The notes below the pieces were generated by a model. It made no database searches. It worked only from the letters and a program-made list of their open reading frames with translations, and had not been told where the DNA came from. From NCBI GenBank assembly GCA_002499455.1, contig DALN01000145.1, forward strand, positions 2,256 to 7,275: 5,020 nt of DNA. The letters run 5' to 3'. The DNA is from Methanoculleus sp. UBA77. GTDB lineage: Archaea > Halobacteriota > Methanomicrobia > Methanomicrobiales > Methanoculleaceae. This document shows positions 1 through 4,733 of the stretch, piece after piece. How positions within the stretch are numbered: position 1 is the first letter of the stretch; every line of letters starts with the position of its first letter. The translations under genes were made by a program, and so were the position numbers.

Positions 1-71
1 AGCGGCACGATGATGGTCCTGCCGGTGTTCCGATCCATAATACGTTCCAGACGAATCTCTTTTCCTCTCAT
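1..71 (-). CDS. ADH synthase / archaeal class I aldolase family, N-terminal fragment
   Basis: Only the first two dozen codons lie in the window; the gene continues past the left edge. Read from the minus strand it gives MRGKEIRLERIMDRNTGRTI followed by IVPL. The block RLERI-x-(D/N)R-x(4)-T-(I/V)-I-VP is the recognisable start of the archaeal 2-amino-3,7-dideoxy-D-threo-hept-6-ulosonate (ADH) synthase family, related to archaeal class I fructose-bisphosphate aldolase. ADH synthase makes the first dedicated precursor of the archaeal route to 3-dehydroquinate and aromatic amino acids. The catalytic Lys lies outside the window, so synthase and aldolase cannot be told apart. Two starts are possible, ATG at 77-75 and ATG at 71-69; the GGAGG at 85-81 lies 9 nt from the second and only 3 nt from the first, so 71 is preferred. 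The gene points the same way as mbf1 but is 300 bp from it, so it probably has its own promoter. Confidence 0.75.
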   Translation of the reverse strand, partial: MRGKEIRLERIMDRNTGRTIIVP

Positions 72-80
72 AATCATAAT

Positions 81-85
81 CCTCC
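81..85 (-). promoter_or_regulatory. Shine-Dalgarno site of the aldolase-family gene
   Basis: CCTCC on the plus strand reads GGAGG on the minus strand. It is 9 nt from the ATG at 71 and 3 nt from the ATG at 77, which favours the inner start. Confidence 0.6.
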
Positions 86-116
86 CGGGTTTTGACGATG
101 CAGTCTTCCGGGAATG

Positions 117-165
117 TTAAAACCAGGTAAAATACCCGGAAAATGGGCTAAAATAGCGATAAAAC
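117..165. promoter_or_regulatory. Phased A-tracts (predicted curved DNA) upstream of the aldolase-family gene
   Basis: Five AAAA runs begin at 119, 129, 140, 150 and 161, spacings of 10, 11, 10 and 11 bp, i.e. one DNA helical turn. Phased A-tracts of this kind bend DNA (established knowledge). Two of the units are also small inverted repeats (GGTA-AAA-TACC at 126-136 and CTA-AAA-TAG at 148-156). On the minus strand the runs read as TTTTAA, TATTTTA and similar, which resemble archaeal TATA elements. The one at 117-122 would place a transcription start near 93, just upstream of the GGAGG. This could be the core promoter plus a curved upstream element; promoter function is inferred. Confidence 0.5.
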
Positions 166-308
166 GCTGCCGCTTCGCTGTCGCGAATGTCGGCGGTCAA
201 AATTTCTGGATTGGCGTCTGCGGGGGCGGCTACTCCGTTAACCGAGATAAAAGCGGTCACCGGCGAAAAAACATTCACCACGCATTAGATAGATCATTAT
301 GTGTCCTG

Positions 309-317
309 ATATAAAAG
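309..317 (-). promoter_or_regulatory. Candidate TATA box (minus strand)
   Basis: The minus strand reads CTTTTATATC, close to the archaeal TATA consensus. It would start transcription near 286, giving the aldolase-family gene a leader of about 215 nt. On the plus strand the same bases read TATAAAAG, but only sequence antisense to mbf1 lies downstream in that direction. Confidence 0.25.
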
Positions 318-381
318 TGTGCCGGACTGGCGCGCGGGAGATAAACGGAGACAGAGAATCAGGAAAAGTATGGGAAGGACT

Positions 382-873
382 TTACTTCCGGCTTTTCTTG
401 AAGGATATGACGTCGCCGACAGTCATGGTCACCCGTCCCGGCCCGCCGGTGGAAGTGCTGTCTTCGGCTGCGTCGATCAGCCTGATCCCGAGTGCTTTCT
501 CAAGTTTCCGCCGGACATCGTCCTCGGGGATGAGGTCGCCCTTCTCGATCTTCTTGACCAGGATCTCGCGCTCCTTGATCGCCCGGGCGAGGTCGAGCGT
601 GGACCATGCCTTCCCTTCGCGAGCGATCCGGATTCTGTCGGCGTAGTCGTCGACGATCTCTCCCTCCATCAGGTCGAAGACATCACGGGGCTTCCTCCGG
701 ACCTGCGGGACGGCGACTCCCGTCGATCTCTGCTGGGCGGCACCTTTTCGTCGCGATTGCTGGACTTCTGTACCATGTTTTGCGCATCGGGCACAGACAC
801 AGAGTTCTGCACCTTCGATATGGATTGTTTTCGACGGTCCCTGGATAGAAGCGCCGCATAGTTCGCACTGCAT
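382..873 (-). CDS. mbf1: Archaeal multiprotein bridging factor 1 (MBF1), zinc ribbon plus HTH
   Basis: The product has the archaeal MBF1 (TIGR00270-type) layout. From Met at 873 (163 aa) it begins MQCELCG; Cys3, Cys6, Cys27 and Cys30 form a CxxC-CxxC zinc-binding ribbon. A basic, Arg/Gln-rich linker follows (about 38-65). A Cro-type helix-turn-helix comes next (about 75-135) with the signature W-S-T-L-D-L-A-R-A-I-K-E-R-E-I-L-V-K-K-I-E-K-G, and the tail is short and Ser/Gly-rich, ending FKKSRK. MBF1 bridges transcription factors and TBP in eukaryotes; the archaeal form has been linked to ribosomes and translation. A longer frame opens at 900, but that ATG lies upstream of the start site implied by the TATA box at 907-914. 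The family normally starts at MQCE(L/I)CG, and GAGACTT precedes the ATG at 873 exactly as it precedes the pan1 ATG, so 873 is chosen. The gene diverges from pan1. Confidence 0.9.
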   Translation of the reverse strand: MQCELCGASIQGPSKTIHIEGAELCVCARCAKHGTEVQQSRRKGAAQQRSTGVAVPQVRRKPRDVFDLMEGEIVDDYADRIRIAREGKAWSTLDLARAIKEREILVKKIEKGDLIPEDDVRRKLEKALGIRLIDAAEDSTSTGGPGRVTMTVGDVISFKKSRK

Positions 874-889
874 AAGTCTCGCAAACAAC

Positions 890-897
890 TTTATATT
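890..897 (+). promoter_or_regulatory. TATA box of pan1
   Basis: TTTATATT is centred about 27 bp upstream of position 921. That would start the pan1 message right at its GAGGAG ribosome binding site. The box lies inside the region an mbf1 frame starting at 900 would need to code, another reason to prefer the inner mbf1 start. Confidence 0.5.
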
Positions 898-906
898 CAT
901 TTTAAC

Positions 907-914
907 CTATATAA
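907..914 (-). promoter_or_regulatory. TATA box of mbf1
   Basis: The minus strand reads TTATATAG, preceded by GAATAA, which fits a purine/A-rich BRE. It would place the transcription start near 885 and a leader of about 12 nt before the ATG at 873. It lies only about 10 bp from the pan1 TATA box, so two pre-initiation complexes could not easily form at once. Confidence 0.5.
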
Positions 915-920
915 TTATTC

Positions 921-926
921 GAGGAG
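921..926 (+). promoter_or_regulatory. Shine-Dalgarno site of pan1
   Basis: GAGGAG ends 4 nt before the ATG at 931 and fixes that start. Confidence 0.7.
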
Positions 927-930
927 ACTT

Positions 931-2169
931 ATGGGAGATATCGCTCGGCAGGCACCAGAGAAGGATACCGGTGAAGACATCTACCAGTATCTCCTGGAAC
1001 GGATTACGAACCTCGAAAACCGAAACCTGGAGCTACGCGAGCAGTTCCGCCAGATGGAGTCCGAGAAACGATATATTGAGACCCAGAAGATCCGCTACGA
1101 ACGCGAGCTGCGAAAACTCAAGAGCGAGATTGAGCAGCTTAGAAGCCCTCCTCTCGTGATCGGGACCGTTACGGACGTTATCGACAACAGCCGGGTGATT
1201 GTGCGAAGCAGCGCAGGGCCGCGGTTTTTGGTCCGTACCTCGCAGCTTATCGACCCCGATCTCCTCAAACCGGGGGTCCGGTGTACGCTCAACCAGCAGT
1301 CTCTCGCCATCGTGGATGTGCTGCCCACAAGCTACGACGCGCAGATCTACGGCATGGAACTGGTTGAGTCTCCTGATGAGACCTACGAGAATATCGGCGG
1401 CCTCGAAGCGCAGATCGAGGAGGTCCGCGAGGCCGTCGAGCTCCCCCTGACAAAGCCGCACCTCTTTGAGAAGGTCGGTATCTCCCCGCCGAAGGGCGTG
1501 CTCCTCTACGGCCCGCCCGGCACGGGGAAGACGCTCCTCGCGCGGGCGGTGGCGCACCAGACGAATGCGCACTTCCTCCGTGTGGTGGGGTCAGAACTGG
1601 TCCAGAAGTACATCGGCGAAGGGGCCCGCCTTGTCCGGGAGCTCTTCGATATCGCGAAGCAGAAGTCGCCGTCGATCATCTTCATCGACGAGATCGATGC
1701 GATCGGCGCACACCGGAACGACTCGACGACCTCCGGCGACCGCGAGGTCCAGCGGACGCTGATGCAGCTCCTGGCGGAGATGGACGGGTTCGACAACCGG
1801 GGCGACGTCAAGATAATCGCCGCCACGAACCGGATCGATATCCTCGACCGCGCACTCCTCCGGCCCGGCCGGTTCGACCGGATGATCGAGATCCCGCTCC
1901 CCGATCACCTGGGGAGGCTTGCGATCTTGAAGATCCACACCCAGCACATGAGCCTCGGCGAGGACGTCAACCTCCCGGAGGTGGCCCGGCTCACCGAGGG
2001 CAAGAACGGCGCCGACCTCCGGGCCATCTGCATGGAGGCGGGGATGTTCGCCATCCGGATGGAGCATGACTCCGTCGGCCACGAGGACTTCATGAAGGCG
2101 ATCGACAAGCTCTCGGTGGACTTCGACCGCCACCACTTCCATACCACCTTCGGCGAGATGTTCGCCTGA
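931..2169 (+). CDS. pan: Proteasome-activating nucleotidase PAN1 (AAA+ unfoldase)
   Basis: This 412-aa protein is a full-length PAN, the archaeal counterpart of the 26S Rpt ATPases. As a hexamer it unfolds substrates with ATP and threads them into the 20S proteasome in the cytoplasm. Domains in order: N-terminal coiled coil (about 15-72), a Pro pair at 73-74, OB fold (about 75-144), and AAA+ core (about 150 to the C-terminal region). Visible motifs: Walker A GPPGTGKT at 194-201 (Lys200); pore-loop aromatic Tyr227 in KYIGEG; Walker B FIDE with Asp253 and Glu254; sensor-1 Asn300 in AATNR; arginine fingers Arg311 and Arg314 in LLRPGRFDR; helical-domain G-A-D at 360-362. All catalytic residues are present. 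The last three residues are MFA, a HbYX-like proteasome-docking tail with Phe in place of Tyr, unlike PAN2. The tail before it is rich in His and Phe. The gene converges on the GNAT gene, 31 bp away. AAA+ core stretches are nearly identical in DNA to pan2. Confidence 0.95.
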   Translation: MGDIARQAPEKDTGEDIYQYLLERITNLENRNLELREQFRQMESEKRYIETQKIRYERELRKLKSEIEQLRSPPLVIGTVTDVIDNSRVIVRSSAGPRFLVRTSQLIDPDLLKPGVRCTLNQQSLAIVDVLPTSYDAQIYGMELVESPDETYENIGGLEAQIEEVREAVELPLTKPHLFEKVGISPPKGVLLYGPPGTGKTLLARAVAHQTNAHFLRVVGSELVQKYIGEGARLVRELFDIAKQKSPSIIFIDEIDAIGAHRNDSTTSGDREVQRTLMQLLAEMDGFDNRGDVKIIAATNRIDILDRALLRPGRFDRMIEIPLPDHLGRLAILKIHTQHMSLGEDVNLPEVARLTEGKNGADLRAICMEAGMFAIRMEHDSVGHEDFMKAIDKLSVDFDRHHFHTTFGEMFA

Positions 2170-2177
2170 AGGATCTC

Positions 2178-2184
2178 TTTTTTT
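2178..2184 (+). terminator. Oligo-T terminator of pan1
   Basis: Seven T residues begin 9 nt after the pan1 stop codon and have no strong hairpin before them, as expected of an archaeal intrinsic terminator. The run sits in the 31-bp gap between two converging genes. Confidence 0.55.
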
Positions 2185-2200
2185 CAGGGCCGGCTGTCGT

Positions 2201-2794
2201 CTACGGCGTAAACATCTCTCTCAGTGCCGAGCGGCGCTCGGGGGTGAGATCGCTCGCGAGAAGGCCGAAGATCAGGCGGTCGTGGTATTCTCTCCCGAAC
2301 TGCCAGTATTGCCTCTGGATTCCCTCGAGAGTAAACCCGCATCGCTCCATCACCCGTCGTGATGCCGTATTGCCGGCAACGGTGTCGCCGTTTAGCCGGT
2401 GACAGCCGAGCACGATGAAGGCGAAGTAGACCAGGAAGGAGCAGGCCAGGGTGCCGTACCCCCTTCTCCAGTATCTGTCGTCGAGCTGGTAGCCGATCAG
2501 GAACGTTCCGGGGCTGAACTCGGCCGGCAGGAGTGCGCACTGACCGACAAATTCGCCCGAACGCTTCAGTCTCACGGTGAAGACGTGGAGATCCGGTCTC
2601 CTCTTCTCCGCAAGCGCCGCCTGTATCTCCTCGATCAGGGGAAGAAAATAGGACCGCGTAGCCTCTTCCGTGTTCAGCCCGAAGATCAGCCACCTGCAGA
2701 CCGATTCCTTCGAGAGCATCCGGGCTATATCGGGAAGGTCGTCTTCGGTGCAGCAGGAGAACTCCAGATCGCCGCCGGTCCAGGTCTGTTGCAT
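2201..2794 (-). CDS. GNAT acetyltransferase, RimJ/RimL-like
   Basis: The product (197 aa from Met at 2794) fits the Acetyltransf_3 / RimJ-RimL branch of GNAT enzymes, which move acetyl from acetyl-CoA to an amine, often a protein N-terminus. An opening beta strand (LEFSCCTEDDL, 10-20) corresponds to the family's 'L.LR.l..eD'. The acetyl-CoA loop is R-R-G-Y-G-T at 110-115, with Y-W just before it. The late motif N-T-A-S-R-R-V-M-E-R-C-G-F-T-L-E-G spans 142-158. The substrate cannot be read from sequence. The frame stays open to a TTG at 2830, but a TATA-like TTATAT sits at 2824-2819 inside that extension. It would start transcription at about 2795, one base from the ATG at 2794, so a leaderless message from 2794 is preferred. 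It lies 84 bp downstream of the DUF5804-like gene on the same strand, but its own TATA box suggests it can be expressed alone. A link to proteasome N-terminal acetylation is only a guess from position. Confidence 0.8.
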   Translation of the reverse strand: MQQTWTGGDLEFSCCTEDDLPDIARMLSKESVCRWLIFGLNTEEATRSYFLPLIEEIQAALAEKRRPDLHVFTVRLKRSGEFVGQCALLPAEFSPGTFLIGYQLDDRYWRRGYGTLACSFLVYFAFIVLGCHRLNGDTVAGNTASRRVMERCGFTLEGIQRQYWQFGREYHDRLIFGLLASDLTPERRSALREMFTP

Positions 2795-2818
2795 GCAGTA
2801 GTCTTCGCTCTTCTTCAC

Positions 2819-2824
2819 ATATAA
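2819..2824 (-). promoter_or_regulatory. TATA box of the GNAT gene
   Basis: TTATAT on the minus strand is centred about 27 bp before the ATG at 2794, which predicts a leaderless or nearly leaderless transcript. No ribosome binding site stands before that ATG, in keeping with this. Confidence 0.45.
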
Positions 2825-2837
2825 GGACAAGAATCCC

Positions 2838-2855
2838 GGGACGGGATGGGACGGG
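2838..2855 (+). repeat. G-quadruplex-type repeat GGGACGGGATGGGACGGG
   Basis: Four GGG runs at 2838, 2843, 2848 and 2853 are separated by 2-nt loops (AC, AT, AC) at an exact 5-bp period; it is also a direct repeat of GGGACGGG. This meets the canonical G3+N1-7 quadruplex pattern. It lies between the DUF5804-like stop codon and the GNAT TATA box, with the G-rich strand as template for those minus-strand genes. Confidence 0.7.
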
Positions 2856-2878
2856 TCGAGACCGCCCGGCCTCCGGTT

Positions 2879-3322
2879 CTATCCCGCCGGATACTCGCTC
2901 TCGGTGCACCAGACCTCGAGCACCGTATCGTCCGGCTCCGTCCGGTCGGCGTATGCCTCCCGCGTCGCGCCCTCGTCCATCCAGATGGTATCGGTCATGT
3001 GGTCGCCGGCGATCCGGTAGAGGCAGCGGTACTTCCACGGGAATGCAGGCTTTGCGTCCCGCTCGTAGATCTGCCGGGCAAGCCCGGACGAGCAGAATGC
3101 ACCATATCCGGGCTCGAAAAGAACCTCATCGACGTAACGCTGGATGTACCACCGGAGCTCGGATATGAGGGCAAGCGCACTCCCGAGCGACGCCGTCTTG
3201 ATGCGTATGCCGTACTCCAGCCGGTCAGGCTGGTAAAAACGAAGAACGCCCCTGCTCGTCTCGGATTTGAGCAGGGTGGTGTAGAGGTCAACCCCCTCCA
3301 GCTGAATGAGGAGGACGTTCAT
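2879..3322 (-). CDS. Archaeal protein of unknown function, DUF5804-like
   Basis: This 147-aa product is acidic overall, with no signal peptide, membrane segment or enzymatic motif that I recognise. It opens with a short hydrophobic strand, MNVLLIQLEGVDLYTTLL. A central segment follows, SLGSALALISELRWYIQRYVDEVLFEP (about 45-72), likely a helix ending in an R-(Y/F)-VDE motif. The C-terminal part includes TVLEVWCTESEY. The pattern SLG-A-(V/A)-(S/A)-L-(L/I)-(S/N)-(E/D)-L-(R/N)-WY-(I/L)-x-R-(Y/F)-VDE resembles, from memory, the DUF5804 family of haloarchaea and methanogens, whose function is unknown. There is no ribosome binding site before the ATG. A CCTTATC element at 3354-3348 on the minus strand would start transcription close to the ATG, suggesting a leaderless message. 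The gene sits between pan2 (upstream, 221 bp away) and the GNAT gene (downstream) on the same strand. The family name is tentative; that this is a real gene is much surer. Confidence 0.8.
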   Translation of the reverse strand: MNVLLIQLEGVDLYTTLLKSETSRGVLRFYQPDRLEYGIRIKTASLGSALALISELRWYIQRYVDEVLFEPGYGAFCSSGLARQIYERDAKPAFPWKYRCLYRIAGDHMTDTIWMDEGATREAYADRTEPDDTVLEVWCTESEYPAG

Positions 3323-3368
3323 TGCATTATTGTGGGCGCGCGAGGTCGATAAGGTTTCCTTCGAGGTT

Positions 3369-3437
3369 GTGGCGGGAGTTCGTCATCCCGAAGCACTCTA
3401 ACTGCAGGGGCTAAGAACCGCCACACGGTCGTGCGGT
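3369..3437. repeat. Overlapping inverted repeats able to form alternative hairpins
   Basis: GTGGCGG (3369-3375) pairs perfectly with CCGCCAC (3418-3424) to close a 56-nt element. Each arm also belongs to a local hairpin: CGGGA (3373-3377) with TCCCG (3386-3390), 8-nt loop; and ACCGC(C)AC (3417-3424) with GTGCGGT (3431-3437), one bulged C. The long stem and the two local hairpins cannot form together. Transcription of this stretch is not shown by the sequence. The length is too short for a tRNA despite the 7-bp closing stem. Confidence 0.45.
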
Positions 3438-3515
3438 GCAAACGTGGGAAGGCGAAGGCTCTCGACAACAGAACGTTGGAACGCCACCCCTCATACTCCG
3501 GCGGCAGAGGTGGGC

Positions 3516-3539
3516 AAAAAAGATTGGTAGGACGAAAAA
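3516..3539 (-). terminator. Oligo-T terminator of pan2
   Basis: On the minus strand a T5 run (3539-3535) begins 4 nt after the pan2 stop codon, followed by a T6 run (3521-3516). Two T-runs without a strong hairpin fit an archaeal intrinsic terminator and suggest pan2 is not co-transcribed with the DUF5804-like gene. Confidence 0.5.
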
Positions 3540-3543
3540 CCCG

Positions 3544-4719
3544 TCAGAGATACATGCGGCTGTCCGGCTGCGCCGTCGTCTCGCGCTTCACCTTCTTTAT
3601 TGCCGCGAGGAAGTCGTCACGCCCAACGGCATTGGCATCCCGCCGGATCGCCATCATCCCGGCCTCCCGGCAGATCGCCTGGAGCTCCGCGCCGGTGGTG
3701 TTCCCGGCGAGTTTCGCGAGTTCGGCAAGGTCAACGCTTTCGGCGAGCGACATCTTCGCGGTGTGGATCTTTAAGATCTCCAGGCGCGCGGCTTCGTCGG
3801 GCAGCGGGACATGGATGATCCGGTCGAACCGGCCGGGGCGCAGAAGCGCCGGGTCGAGCATATCGATCCGGTTCGTCGCCGCCATGATCCGGACGTTGCC
3901 GCGGTTCCCGAACCCGTCCATCTCCGCGAGGAGCTGCATCAGCGTCCGCTGGACCTCGGCGCTCCCGGAGGTCCCGTCGTTTGTCCGCATGCTCCCGATT
4001 GCATCGATCTCGTCGATGAAGACGATCGCCGGGGCGCGTGCCCGGGCGAGGATGAAGAGCTCGCGCACGAGCTGCGCGCCCTCCCCGATGTACTTGTGGA
4101 CGAGTTCGCTCCCGGACATCCTGATGAACCGTGCCTTCGACTGACGGGCAACCGCCTTTGCAATCAGGGTCTTCCCCGTGCCGGGCGGGCCGTAGAGGAG
4201 GATGCCTTTCGGGGGCTCCACGCCCACGCGCTCGTAGATCTCGGGTTTCGTGAGCGGGTATTCGACCGCCTCCCGGACCTCCTCGATCTCCTCCTTTAGA
4301 CCGCCGACCTGCTCGAACGTCACGCTCGGCTGCTCGTCGAGTTCCATGACCCTGACTCTCGCGTCGTAGATGTTGCCGATCGTCTTGACGATGGAGAGGG
4401 TGTTGTTCACCGCCACCTTCATTCCGGGTTTGAGGGTTCGGTGGAGTTTTTCGTTGACCGCGGTGACGTATTCCTGGTTGTTGCCCTGCTGCCGGAGATA
4501 GACTTCGCCGTTCTCAAGTACATCGACCACAGCGGCAACAAACAGCGGCACCCGCTTTAACTGGGCGTTCTCTTTTCGAAGCTGCAAGAGCTCCTTTTCC
4601 AGCAACTCGTTCTTGAGTTTGTAATCCAGGATCTGTGCCTTTAGGTCCTGGATCTGGAGAGTAAGCATATCGTGCTCGCTGCCGGGAGTGTTGCCAATGG
4701 TTTCGTCCATGTCACTCAT
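3544..4719 (-). CDS. pan: Proteasome-activating nucleotidase PAN2 (AAA+ unfoldase)
   Basis: This 391-aa PAN paralogue has the same architecture as PAN1 with a shorter N-terminus. Coiled coil spans about 17-56, OB fold about 57-125, then the AAA+ core. Walker A GPPGTGKT is at 177-184 (Lys183); pore-loop Tyr210 in KYIGEG; Walker B VFIDE with Asp236 and Glu237; sensor-1 Asn283 in AATNR; arginine fingers Arg294 and Arg297 in LLRPGRFDR; helical-domain TGAEL at 342-346. The protein ends RMYL, so its last three residues MYL are a canonical HbYX motif, the tail known to dock PAN in the 20S alpha-ring pockets and open the gate. All catalytic residues are kept, so it should be an active unfoldase. It may form homohexamers or mix with PAN1, as is possible for archaea with two PANs; sequence cannot decide. 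Met1 is preferred over Met4 because GGAG at 4733-4730 lies 10 nt before it. The gene diverges from the phosphomevalonate dehydratase small subunit. Confidence 0.95.
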   Translation of the reverse strand: MSDMDETIGNTPGSEHDMLTLQIQDLKAQILDYKLKNELLEKELLQLRKENAQLKRVPLFVAAVVDVLENGEVYLRQQGNNQEYVTAVNEKLHRTLKPGMKVAVNNTLSIVKTIGNIYDARVRVMELDEQPSVTFEQVGGLKEEIEEVREAVEYPLTKPEIYERVGVEPPKGILLYGPPGTGKTLIAKAVARQSKARFIRMSGSELVHKYIGEGAQLVRELFILARARAPAIVFIDEIDAIGSMRTNDGTSGSAEVQRTLMQLLAEMDGFGNRGNVRIMAATNRIDMLDPALLRPGRFDRIIHVPLPDEAARLEILKIHTAKMSLAESVDLAELAKLAGNTTGAELQAICREAGMMAIRRDANAVGRDDFLAAIKKVKRETTAQPDSRMYL

Positions 4720-4724
4720 ATAGT
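4717..4724 (+). promoter_or_regulatory. Candidate TATA element of the DUF126 gene
   Basis: CATATAGT is centred about 27 bp before position 4747, which would give a leader of about 16 nt before the ATG at 4763. It overlaps the pan2 start codon. The match to consensus is only fair. Confidence 0.3.
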
Positions 4725-4733
4725 TGGTTCTCC

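Larger units (their letters stand above)
78..381. other. Gene-poor leader region between mbf1 and the aldolase-family gene
   Basis: No convincing protein gene lies here. A 66-codon frame on the plus strand has no ribosome binding site and no family signature. What can be seen: phased A4 tracts at 119-164; TATA-like TTTTATATC on the minus strand at 309-317; a 15-codon minus-strand mini-ORF at 238-285 that may be chance; and a weak hairpin over the mbf1 stop codon (GGAAG at 373-377 pairing with CTTCC at 385-389, 7-nt loop). Because both flanking genes are read leftwards, the region most likely holds the 3' end of mbf1 and the promoter and leader of the aldolase-family gene. Confidence 0.6.
3323..3543. 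other. Spacer between pan2 and the DUF5804-like gene
   Basis: This 221-bp gap holds no supported protein gene. Near pan2 it carries the oligo-T end of that gene. Its middle part (3369-3437) has several mutually overlapping inverted repeats. Next to the DUF5804-like gene are AAGG-TTT-CCTT (3351-3361) and a possible weak TATA element. Confidence 0.6.

Noticed and set aside
114..314. 66-codon plus-strand frame
   Set aside because: No ribosome binding site or promoter, composition unlike a protein gene, and it runs through the phased A-tracts; more likely non-coding.
373..389. Hairpin GGAAG/CTTCC over the mbf1 stop as a terminator
   Set aside because: A 5-bp stem with a 7-nt loop and only a TTTT run further downstream is too weak to call.
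319..861. 180-codon plus-strand frame with a TATA-like TATAAAAG at 310-317 before it
   Set aside because: It is antisense to mbf1, lacks a ribosome binding site and has no recognisable domain. The predicted start near 340 also falls after its ATG. An antisense RNA cannot be excluded but nothing supports it.
1033..1572. 179-codon minus-strand frame inside pan1
   Set aside because: Shadow of pan1 with no start signal and no family features.
2184..3038. 284-codon open frame on the minus strand
   Set aside because: It overlaps both the GNAT and DUF5804-like genes in another frame, is very rich in Arg/Pro/Gly and shows no family motif; it is a shadow of GC-rich coding DNA.
3369..3425. tRNA-like element (7-bp closing stem, CGGGA/TCCCG arm)
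   Set aside because: Only 56 nt between the stem ends, no TPsiC signature, no anticodon arm in the right place on either strand; the arms also overlap each other.
3431..4144. 237-codon plus-strand frame antisense to pan2
   Set aside because: Ser/Arg/Ala-rich mirror of the conserved AAA+ core; pan2 explains this DNA fully.
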